Source: Endozoicomonas sp031844845
GTDB taxonomy: Bacteria > Pseudomonadota > Gammaproteobacteria > Pseudomonadales > Endozoicomonadaceae
Length of the DNA stretch: 64,000 nucleotides
Direction of reading: 5' to 3'
NCBI RefSeq assembly: GCF_031844845.1
Contig: NZ_JAVRMB020000305.1
Location: 7,276 to 71,275, forward strand
Under the pieces are notes generated by a model. The model was not told the DNA's origin, ran no database searches, and worked only from the letters and a program-made list of their open reading frames with translations. Made by a program: the position numbers and the translations under genes. This document shows, one piece after another, positions 7,869 to 14,833 of this stretch; within the stretch, counting starts at the first letter, position 1; each line of letters starts with the position of its first letter.

Positions 7869-9071
7869 TCAGATCTGGACAACCTCAAAAGGTACTAATG
7901 GATTAACATCGGCATCATAATCCACACCCTCAACACCAAAACCAAACAACTTCAGGAATTCCTTTTTATAGAGGATATAATCCGTCAGTTCAGCCAGATT
8001 TTCATTGGTCAGCTGAGGCCAGATCGCCTGACAATGTTTCTGGATATCTTCTCTCAACTCCAGGTCATCCAGACGCAGACGATTACTATCATCCACTTCC
8101 GGAGCAGCGCCATCAGTTCGGTAGACGCGTTCACGGAACATGCGGTTGATCTGCTCGATACAACCTTCGTGCAGTCCCTCTTCCCGCATCTTTTTAAAGA
8201 CCATGGAAATATAAAGCGGCATTACCGGAATGGCAGAGCTGGCCTGAGTTACCACACTCTTCAATACAGCAATATTGGCAGAACCGTGAACGGCTTTCAT
8301 CTCAACATCAATCGCATGAGCGGCACGATCCATGTCTTTCTTCGCTTCACCCAGGGCACCGTCCCAGTAAATAGGCCAGGTCAGTTCTGTACCGATATAG
8401 CTGTAGGCTACCGTCTTGCAACCTTCTGCCAGAACGCCTGCCTCAGACAACGCCTTCATCCAGAGTTCCCAGTCCTGACCACCCATTACGGTGACCGTTG
8501 CCGCCACTTCTTCTTCGGTGGCTGGTTCAACAGTGGCTTCAAACAACGTATCTTTATTGGTATCCACCGCAGTAGTACAATAGGTTTCGCCCATCGGTTT
8601 CAGTACGGAACGGATCACCTCACCGGTATCCGGCAGTTTACGAACCGGGGATGCCAGCGAGTAAGCCACCATATCCACCTGACCCAGATCCTGCCTGATC
8701 AGCTCAATGGTCTTTTCCTTCGCTGCATGGCTAAAGGCATCGCCATTCAGACTTTTGGCATACAAGCCCGCTTCATGGGCCAGTTTTTCAAACGCCGCAG
8801 AGTTGTGCCAACCGGCAGTACCCGGTTTGGTTTCTGTGGCCGACTTTTCAAAAAACACACCAATGGTGGCAGCTTCAGAGCCAAAAGCGGCAGTAATGCG
8901 GGAAGCCAGACCGTAACCGCTGGAAGAACCGATCACCAGTACCTTTTTGGGGCCATTGGCCACCGGGCCCAGCGACCTGGTATAGGCAATCTGCTCCTTC
9001 ACATTGGCTTCACAACCCACCGGGTGAGTGGTGGTACAGATAAATCCACGAATCCTTGGTTTAATGATCAT
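7869..9071 (-). CDS. fabV: Trans-2-enoyl-CoA/ACP reductase FabV
   Basis: NADH-dependent enoyl-ACP reductase that performs the last reduction in each fatty-acid elongation cycle; this class is poorly inhibited by triclosan. The 400-residue length is standard. The N-terminus MIIKPRIRGFICTTTHPVGC is typical, the NAD-binding block is VLVIGSSSGYGLASRI, and the family catalytic Y-x8-K is at Tyr235 and Lys244 (YWDGALGEAK). Starting at ATG 9071 puts these at the positions known in FabV and leaves GGGGA as a ribosome site; a TTG four codons earlier is unlikely. No FabI is present in the window. The neighbouring fabY gene is also a fatty-acid synthesis gene on the same strand. Confidence 0.95.
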   Translation of the reverse strand: MIIKPRIRGFICTTTHPVGCEANVKEQIAYTRSLGPVANGPKKVLVIGSSSGYGLASRITAAFGSEAATIGVFFEKSATETKPGTAGWHNSAAFEKLAHEAGLYAKSLNGDAFSHAAKEKTIELIRQDLGQVDMVAYSLASPVRKLPDTGEVIRSVLKPMGETYCTTAVDTNKDTLFEATVEPATEEEVAATVTVMGGQDWELWMKALSEAGVLAEGCKTVAYSYIGTELTWPIYWDGALGEAKKDMDRAAHAIDVEMKAVHGSANIAVLKSVVTQASSAIPVMPLYISMVFKKMREEGLHEGCIEQINRMFRERVYRTDGAAPEVDDSNRLRLDDLELREDIQKHCQAIWPQLTNENLAELTDYILYKKEFLKLFGFGVEGVDYDADVNPLVPFEVVQI

Positions 9072-9330
9072 CGTTGTCCCCAACAGGTGAAATTCGGTTC
9101 GAAAACCAGGGGCTAAGATCAGGCGTACCCGCCCCAGTGCGTAAATAACGGACTAGCTTATCCAAAACCCGTAACTTGGGAAAGAGACGCTGCGTATAAC
9201 TCGGTAGCGTTATGGGTATATTTGTTACGGCCTGTTTTACTGAGATACAAAATCGTATTTACACATATACCAAAATCAGGACTCTATTTAAGTAAAAGGT
9301 TCTGGTTCTGGCCAGCCCCAATCCTGCTTA
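9072..9330. other. fabV upstream region
   Basis: Non-coding. It presumably holds the fabV promoter but no strong -35/-10 pair or operator was identified. A loosely repeated segment (cccgtaacttggg, then gcgttatgggtatatttgttacgg) has weak dyad character. Confidence 0.35.
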
Positions 9331-9438
9331 AGAGGTTGTCGCAAAAGCCTCCGGAAACCTCGTTCCCATGCTTTTAGGCCCTGTGGGTCCTGCGTGGGAA
9401 CGAGGGTTTTGCGACAGCCGCCTTCGCGGGGATGACGG
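9331..9438. repeat. Nested palindromic repeat cluster A
   Basis: An outer pair, tgtcgcaaaa (9337-9346) and ttttgcgaca (9407-9416), encloses an inner pair, cctcgttccca (9358-9368) and tgggaacgagg (9395-9405). It is followed by a right-hand unit gccttcgcggggatgacgg. The same building blocks recur at 32723-32966, 44510-44872 and 57668-58030. It lies downstream of fabY and may terminate that transcript. Confidence 0.85.
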
Positions 9439-9454
9439 TTGGGTGTTTGTAGAA

Positions 9455-11293
9455 TTAAAACTTCCAGAAAGGGTTTTCCACATTAAGGTTCAGCGCCTTG
9501 CCATAACCTGGTACTTTGATCTGAGAATCATCTAACTCAAGATCATTACCATCCAGAACACCTTTACCAAACTGGTAAATAGGCCTGGCTTCACCGGTTT
9601 GGCAACGCTTCTCGTAATCAGCCTGCTGTTGAGTCACTGACTCGTTCCGGTGCTGCCACTGTGTTATGGCTTGCTCGCCATGTCTGGCCTTTAACATCCT
9701 TCCGGTCATCTCAGGGCTTAACAACAATGCAGTGGCATTATTGCCACCAAAACCCTTGGCATTGACCAAAGCCAGATCCATCTGATCGGCCCCCGTTTCC
9801 AGGTGATTCAGGAGAATATTCAGATGATCAGAGTGAACATCTTCAGCCAAACCTTTAATGGTTCTGATCCCGGGAATAACCCCATGCTTCCAGACACCCA
9901 GTGTCGCCATAATCTGATCACCACCGGCAGCACCAATGGAGTGACCAACGTAGCTTTTCACCGCAGCAACAGGCCAGTTTTCCATACCAAACATTTTGGC
10001 GGTTTCGCTGAGAATCTTCGATTCGGTCACCCGGTTCTGTGGAGTTCCAGTGCCATGGGCCTGGACAAAGCTGCGATAACGAAGGGCGTCATCGCCGGCA
10101 ATGGCTCTTCCCAAAGCAGCCGCCCGCGCTACGGTCAAATGATTGCCTGCACCCGGAGCAGAAATGGATTTTTTATAACCATCCGCATTGATGAAAACAT
10201 CAGCCACTGCACCGAGAATCTCAGCACCACATTCCAGGGCAAGCTCATCGTCCATCAGCACCAGAAACTGACTGGATTCCGCAATGGTGAAACCGGCATT
10301 ATCCCCAAATGGACGGCAGGCTCTTCGCCAGTCAGGGTTTTCAGAATCAGACAGGCCGTCCAGGTTGCGGAGTGCTACATCCGTCGTTAATGCCCCCATG
10401 GTGGAATAGCCTTCCATAATTTCAGGGGTTATTGGCGCTTCACTGTTACCCACAATCACCAGACGACGGCGACCACTGCGAATCTCTGATGCCGCATGTT
10501 CAAGGTTATACAGCATCGTCGCACAGGCTCCCATGCCCGTACCCGTACCACCCAGAGAACCCAGTATATAAGCATTAATGAAGTCTGCAGACATTTCTGC
10601 AAAGCCTAATGGACATTGCTTGGAAGTGACTCGTTTACCCAGCAAACGAGCCTGGAACATACCACCATTACCGTTGTAATCCATCTGGCTCATGGCACTG
10701 CCGGAATAAACAGCCACCTCTTCAGGGCCTAGCTTCTGCTTGATAGCATCCCAGTCCATACCTGAAGAAAAAATGACATCGGATGCGCCAAATACCGTCA
10801 TTGCCAGAGACCGGGGATGATGACGGGACTGGTAAAGTTTTTCCGGTGCAAAACCCGTAGGAAGCTGACCCGCTGAGCCCACCAGGGATTGCCTGATCGA
10901 CGGAACCATCAACTGCTGACTGCCTTCGATACGAACTTTTACACGACCGTCCTCCAGCTTTTCCAACTGCCAGCCTGCTGGTAAAGGGTTGGGCAAGCGA
11001 CGCCCCCGAAGAATAATTTCAGTGCCCTGATCTGCCAGAATTGCCTCATGAATGGGGATCGCCTGACTATCAAACAGATTCTTTTCAAGTTGTCGAATAA
11101 GAGTGCCTGACAGAATATCATCCCGGCTACTGTCTACCGGCAAATTTCTCAATGTTCGAAGCGCTGAAAGGGTATCACGCTGGGACTGGTCATCCAGGCA
11201 TTCCAGAATCAGACGACGATAACCGTGAAAACCAGAGGTTCTTCCAGCCGAGCTGACCCCACCTTGAGCAACAATAACGGGTAATCTGGACAA
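9455..11293 (-). CDS. fabY: Beta-ketoacyl-ACP synthase FabY
   Basis: A long thiolase-fold ketoacyl synthase of the FabY type. In Pseudomonas aeruginosa FabY starts fatty-acid synthesis by condensing acetyl-CoA with malonyl-ACP, replacing FabH. The nucleophile is Cys257 in GTGTGMGACATML, and the two catalytic histidines are in VQAHGTGTPQNR and KSYVGHSIGAAGG. The product is 612 residues from the TTG at 11293 (MSRLPVIVAQGG), which matches the family N-terminus and has CAGGAG five bases upstream; a GTG 11 codons earlier is open but adds unconserved residues. It is divergent from a GlxA-type regulator. Confidence 0.9.
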   Translation of the reverse strand: MSRLPVIVAQGGVSSAGRTSGFHGYRRLILECLDDQSQRDTLSALRTLRNLPVDSSRDDILSGTLIRQLEKNLFDSQAIPIHEAILADQGTEIILRGRRLPNPLPAGWQLEKLEDGRVKVRIEGSQQLMVPSIRQSLVGSAGQLPTGFAPEKLYQSRHHPRSLAMTVFGASDVIFSSGMDWDAIKQKLGPEEVAVYSGSAMSQMDYNGNGGMFQARLLGKRVTSKQCPLGFAEMSADFINAYILGSLGGTGTGMGACATMLYNLEHAASEIRSGRRRLVIVGNSEAPITPEIMEGYSTMGALTTDVALRNLDGLSDSENPDWRRACRPFGDNAGFTIAESSQFLVLMDDELALECGAEILGAVADVFINADGYKKSISAPGAGNHLTVARAAALGRAIAGDDALRYRSFVQAHGTGTPQNRVTESKILSETAKMFGMENWPVAAVKSYVGHSIGAAGGDQIMATLGVWKHGVIPGIRTIKGLAEDVHSDHLNILLNHLETGADQMDLALVNAKGFGGNNATALLLSPEMTGRMLKARHGEQAITQWQHRNESVTQQQADYEKRCQTGEARPIYQFGKGVLDGNDLELDDSQIKVPGYGKALNLNVENPFWKF

Positions 11294-11415
11294 ACCACAC
11301 TCCTGTATAACAGCACCACCTGCCACCCGAGCCCGGATACAAATAGACCGTTATGAATGCAAATTAAGAATCAAATGAAGTTGGCACTAGTTTAATGATT
11401 TCGTGATAAACTAAA

Positions 11416-11452
11416 CCGGACAAAAAAGACATAAATCCGGATAAATAAGACA
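11416..11452 (+). promoter_or_regulatory. Tandem direct repeat, candidate AraC-family binding sites
   Basis: CCGGACAAAAAAGACA (11416-11431) and CCGGATAAATAAGACA (11437-11452) match at 14 of 16 positions and start 21 bases apart, two helical turns on one DNA face. That is the usual arrangement for AraC-family dimers. They sit between fabY and the regulator gene. A 10-bp palindrome, caaacgtttg (11451-11460), directly abuts the regulator start. Confidence 0.55.
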
Positions 11453-11464
11453 AACGTTTGAATA

Positions 11465-12490
11465 ATGTTCCAACAGCCACCTCCATTACAGCTAAATCGG
11501 GTATTAATTCCCATGGTCGATCATATGATCAGTACCAGTGTGACATTACCCCTGGAAATGCTCGAAGCGGCAATGACCTATACACGCCTGTCGAACGCAA
11601 GGAAAAGCATTGAGGTTCACTTCTGTGCCATGAATAAAGAGCCTGTTACTACAACAGGTGGCTTGCGACTCACACCAGACCGAACCTTCAAACAAAGCGG
11701 CACAGGCGACTTGATCCTGATACCGGCACTCTGGCGGAATCCTATCCCGGTGGTTCGCAAGCACCCGGATATTATTGAATGGATCAAACTGCAATACGAC
11801 TCAGGCGCTGTATTTGCTGCAGCAGGTACCGGTGTAACCTTTATGGCTGCCGCGGGTTTACTGGATAAAAAGCCCGCGACTACTCACTGGTTCTACATGG
11901 AGAAGTTACAGCGTTTTTTTCCGGAAGTGGATTTCAAGCCGAATCACCTGATCACCCGGGCCGACCGCATTTATTGTGCCGGAAGTGTTAATTCCGTGGC
12001 TGATTTGATGGTACACCTGCTGGGTATCGCGCTGGGTGAATCGGTTGCCCAGAAGGTTGAGCAGCAGTTTTCCCATGAAATAAGAAAGCCCTTTAAAGAC
12101 ACCCATTATGCCGATGACCATACCACTGCTCACCAGGATGAAATTATCGTTTCTCTTCAGGACTTTATTCACCACCAGTTTGCCAGTGATATTGCTATTG
12201 AAGACCTGTGCAAAATCTCAGGCCTGAACACCCGGACCTTGAATCGCCGCTTCCAGCAGGCCACCAATTCAGCCCCCATGGGGTATGTTCGAAAAATCAG
12301 GCTTGATCAAGCGAGAGATCTATTAAAGAATACTAATTTGGGCATTACCGAGATTGCCCTGCAGGTGGGTTATGCTGACGCCGATTACTTTTCCAGGTTG
12401 TTTAAGCGTCAATACCAACTCACCCCTTCTGAATTTCGCAGGAGTGTCCGGGGTAAGCTGTTTTACCTTAATGACACCACAATGGAATGA
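11465..12490 (+). CDS. GlxA-type AraC-family transcriptional regulator
   Basis: A 341-residue two-domain regulator. Residues ~15-190 form a DJ-1/PfpI-like (class I amidotransferase-like) sensor domain (VDHMISTSVTLPLEMLEA; AGTGVTFMAAAGLL). Residues ~230-330 form a double helix-turn-helix AraC domain (IEDLCKISGLNTRTLNRRF and ITEIALQVGYADADYFSRLF). It is divergent from fabY, so it may control fabY, itself, or a metabolic operon elsewhere. The direct repeats at 11416-11452 are its most likely binding site (inference). Confidence 0.88.
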   Translation: MFQQPPPLQLNRVLIPMVDHMISTSVTLPLEMLEAAMTYTRLSNARKSIEVHFCAMNKEPVTTTGGLRLTPDRTFKQSGTGDLILIPALWRNPIPVVRKHPDIIEWIKLQYDSGAVFAAAGTGVTFMAAAGLLDKKPATTHWFYMEKLQRFFPEVDFKPNHLITRADRIYCAGSVNSVADLMVHLLGIALGESVAQKVEQQFSHEIRKPFKDTHYADDHTTAHQDEIIVSLQDFIHHQFASDIAIEDLCKISGLNTRTLNRRFQQATNSAPMGYVRKIRLDQARDLLKNTNLGITEIALQVGYADADYFSRLFKRQYQLTPSEFRRSVRGKLFYLNDTTME

Positions 12491-12500
12491 TTAATTTGAA

Positions 12501-12518
12501 CCCCGGCAAATTCCGGGG
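12501..12518 (+). terminator. GC-rich hairpin after AraC-type regulator
   Basis: ccccgg (12501-12506) and ccgggg (12513-12518) pair around a 6-base loop. It lies between the regulator stop and the DUF2147 gene and ends shortly before that gene's ribosome site, so it might also affect its translation. No T-run follows. Confidence 0.4.
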
Positions 12519-12536
12519 TACCGGAGATCCCCCCAC

Positions 12537-12995
12537 ATGTTCCTGAAAAAAAGCGCCCTGGCTGCTGGTTTGTTGACCGCCTGTCTCTCATCCATGGCTC
12601 TGGCTTCCTCCCCTCTGGGTATCTGGAAGACCATTGATGACAGTTCTGGTGAAGCCAAAAGTTATGTCACTGTCTTTGAAGAAAACGGCAAACTGTCCGG
12701 CAAAGTGACCCAGATTCTAGACCCTGCCAAACAGGACAGCATTTGTGACCAGTGCAAAGGGGATCTGAAAGATCAGAACATTCAGGGTATGACAATTCTC
12801 TGGGGTATGGAAAAACAAGGCCGCAAGTACGACGATGGTAAAATCGTCGATCCGGAATCCGGAAAAGTCTACAGCGCCAATATGAAAGTGCTTGAAGATG
12901 GCCAGAAGCTTGAAGTAAGAGGCTACATTGGATTCTCACTCATCGGCCGCTCCCAAACCTGGGAACGGGTTGAAGAACAAAGCCCGACCCATTGA
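12537..12995 (+). CDS. DUF2147-family exported protein
   Basis: A 152-residue protein with a Sec signal peptide (MFLKKSALAAGLLTACLSSM, cleavage likely after ALA-SS). The mature part carries the DUF2147 pattern: LGIWKTIDD near the start, a beta-rich core, a CDQCKGD pair of cysteines, and a closing GFSLIGRSQTWERV. Family members are periplasmic or outer-membrane-associated small beta-barrel proteins of uncertain role. The stop overlaps the start of the next gene (TTGA), implying coupled translation. Confidence 0.85.
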   Translation: MFLKKSALAAGLLTACLSSMALASSPLGIWKTIDDSSGEAKSYVTVFEENGKLSGKVTQILDPAKQDSICDQCKGDLKDQNIQGMTILWGMEKQGRKYDDGKIVDPESGKVYSANMKVLEDGQKLEVRGYIGFSLIGRSQTWERVEEQSPTH

Positions 12996-13513
12996 TTTCT
13001 CAGACAATTACCATTCTTTTACTGACACTGGCCGGCCTCAGCGCTGGCTCTGTGCTGTTCTGGACTATTCGCCTTGGTATTGGTCCAACACCGACTTCAG
13101 GAAAAGTAAGAAACAGGATCAGAAGCTGTCTGCCGGAAGAGGTATCCGGAGCAATCATTGAGCTTGGCTGTGGCTGGGGGCAGCTGATCCCACTGCTACA
13201 GGAAAAGTATCCCGAGCAAAGGATTCAGGCCTGGGAACGCTCACCTTTACCCGCTCTGTTCACTCACTGGTTCTGTGGTATTGAGGTAAAAAGAAGGGAT
13301 TTCTTTGAGGCCGATGTTAAAGAAGCAGGACTTATTATCTGTTACCTGTTCCCCGGGGCCATGGCACGCATTGAGAAGGAAATAATTCCTCGTTTACCGG
13401 CAGGTTGCTGGATACTGACTCATACATTCAGTCTGCCAGGCAGAGTGCCGGTAAAGACCATGAAGGCGGATGATCTTTACCGGACGCCGGTTTATCTCTA
13501 TCAGATAAACTAA
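12992..13513 (+). CDS. Membrane-anchored SAM methyltransferase-like protein
   Basis: A 173-residue protein that starts at a TTG overlapping the DUF2147 stop. Residues ~1-30 form one hydrophobic helix (TITILLLTLAGLSAGSVLFW) and the rest resembles a small class I methyltransferase: motif I is IIELGCGWGQLIPLL, followed by an acidic strand end (QAWERSP). The later block LIICYLFPGAMARIEKEI corresponds to motif IV. The substrate is unknown. The fold is recognisable, but the protein is short and the methyltransferase activity is inferred. Confidence 0.7.
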   Translation: MISQTITILLLTLAGLSAGSVLFWTIRLGIGPTPTSGKVRNRIRSCLPEEVSGAIIELGCGWGQLIPLLQEKYPEQRIQAWERSPLPALFTHWFCGIEVKRRDFFEADVKEAGLIICYLFPGAMARIEKEIIPRLPAGCWILTHTFSLPGRVPVKTMKADDLYRTPVYLYQIN

Positions 13514-13554
13514 GAAATCGTCGTTAAATAACCTGGCTATTCTGACTCTGACCT

Positions 13555-13700
13555 CCATTCGTCCTGAGCCCGTCGAAGTAGCAAGAAGGGCGTGAACTCC
13601 AGGCTCATGAATAGACCGTGCCAGCCCCCTTCGACTCCGCTCAGGGTGAACGGAGTCTGAGTTTAAAACGGGGAAATTATCCCGGGACAAATCCTGAGTG
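13555..13700. repeat. Mosaic palindromic repeat downstream of methyltransferase gene
   Basis: Contains cctgagcccgtcgaag (near 13563) and its approximate inverse cttcgactccgctcagg (near 13629), then a segment (tgaacggagtctgagtttaaaa) that is the inverse of the start of the 6824 and 44941 repeats, and finally a short match to their right end (aaattatcccgggacaaatcct). It therefore belongs to the same element family, with parts rearranged. It lies between convergent genes. Confidence 0.65.
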
Positions 13701-13725
13701 AAACCTCTGAATTCAGGCTCCCGGC

Positions 13726-14322
13726 TCAAGCCTGGGATTTATCAGCAGTAACATAACCACTGACACCATTAACAGCCGTTGCAACCTGTTGTCCCAATGC
13801 GTATACAATACTGACACAATAACCTGACCATGTTGTGTAACCAGTAATTTCTGTTGCATCCAAAGAGCCCAGGGAATTGCCATCACTCTGAGCACAAATC
13901 AAATCTGATGATTCTTCAAATCTCTTAACCTGGGTGGCTATTTCATCAGGATTCATTGGCTTTGCTCCTGCTAAAGCAGAAGTTAACTTATAGACCTTTC
14001 GGATCTCTTTGCTGGTATCACAGACCGCACCATCACCAGACGGGCGTCTATTTTTTAGTTCACTGACATCAATTAATGTAAAAGATTCATAGTCATCACT
14101 GGTTCCCAGGTTCTGATCAACTTTTCTTTGATCAATTGAAATGTTGCCCAGATTATCTGGAACAGACTCACCCAGTGTATTCCCAGCCTCGGGAACAACT
14201 TTTATAACCTGGCCATTGTTAGTTACACAATGACTCTGCCCCTGTGTCCATACATACGCTGCTTTAAAATCATCGCATCCCGTAACCACCTGTATTCCTG
14301 GCGGTATTCTTTCAATTGTCAT
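13726..14322 (-). CDS. Unknown protein
   Basis: A 198-residue protein with no signal peptide, membrane helix or recognised motif. It contains six cysteines (in TGCDDF, SHCVTN, AVCDTS, LICAQS, GYCVS and elsewhere spread out) and a central Asn/Asp/Ser-rich part. The start is at 14322, eight codons inside the longest frame, because AGGGAGGAG precedes it at ideal distance. It is flanked by a repeat and the feo operon. That strong ribosome site supports a real, expressed gene. It may be lineage-specific. Confidence 0.6.
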   Translation of the reverse strand: MTIERIPPGIQVVTGCDDFKAAYVWTQGQSHCVTNNGQVIKVVPEAGNTLGESVPDNLGNISIDQRKVDQNLGTSDDYESFTLIDVSELKNRRPSGDGAVCDTSKEIRKVYKLTSALAGAKPMNPDEIATQVKRFEESSDLICAQSDGNSLGSLDATEITGYTTWSGYCVSIVYALGQQVATAVNGVSGYVTADKSQA

Positions 14323-14494
14323 AACTCCTCCCTGGATAATCACCAATTAAAATCCTGATTTAAACCCTACCGGTCTACTTATTAAGACTATGGTTCTCTT
14401 TAATAGTTCCCCGGAAGGCTTCCCGGATAAGAAAAAACAAGAATCCTTTACAATTCCTGTACAGAAAGAATCACGATGCTACCTGAAACAACCA

Positions 14495-14752
14495 TCAGTT
14501 CAGGGAACACAGGGGTATCTGCTGAGACTTACCCTTCCAGCGGTATACCTCCAGTTCAGCCGGATCACAGGAAACACAACCCTTTTTGCAGGATACAAAG
14601 CAACCTGGCTGATCACAGCTCAGCTGTCCTTTTCTTAACCAGTGAGAGAGCATCCCCCTCATGGCCTCAGGTGTGCTATTGAACTTCATGCTCAGGTCAG
14701 CAAGGGAGCATACTTTCTGCAGCTTCAAATAATCACGAATTTTGATCAGCAT
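14495..14752 (-). CDS. feoC: FeoC-like ferrous iron transport regulator
   Basis: An 85-residue winged-helix protein. Residues 1-45 form the helix-turn-helix (LIKIRDYLKLQKVCSLADLS, then RGMLSHWLRKGQL). A C-terminal cysteine cluster follows, with CDQPGCFVSCKKGCVSC giving five closely spaced cysteines that could hold an Fe-S cluster, as known for FeoC. It follows feoB on the same strand, matching the usual feoABC order. In enterics FeoC protects or modulates FeoB. Confidence 0.85.
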   Translation of the reverse strand: MLIKIRDYLKLQKVCSLADLSMKFNSTPEAMRGMLSHWLRKGQLSCDQPGCFVSCKKGCVSCDPAELEVYRWKGKSQQIPLCSLN

Positions 14753-14833
14753 GGTCAGCTCCTGTCATAACAGGTCAGAGACTGTCTCAAAACGATTGCA
14801 TGAATCCCGTTGTGACAGCCTCATCAGTGAATA

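Noticed and set aside
11451..11460. caaacgtttg as a PsrA operator
   Set aside because: The half-sites touch with no spacer, unlike the 2-4 base spacing of the PsrA motif.
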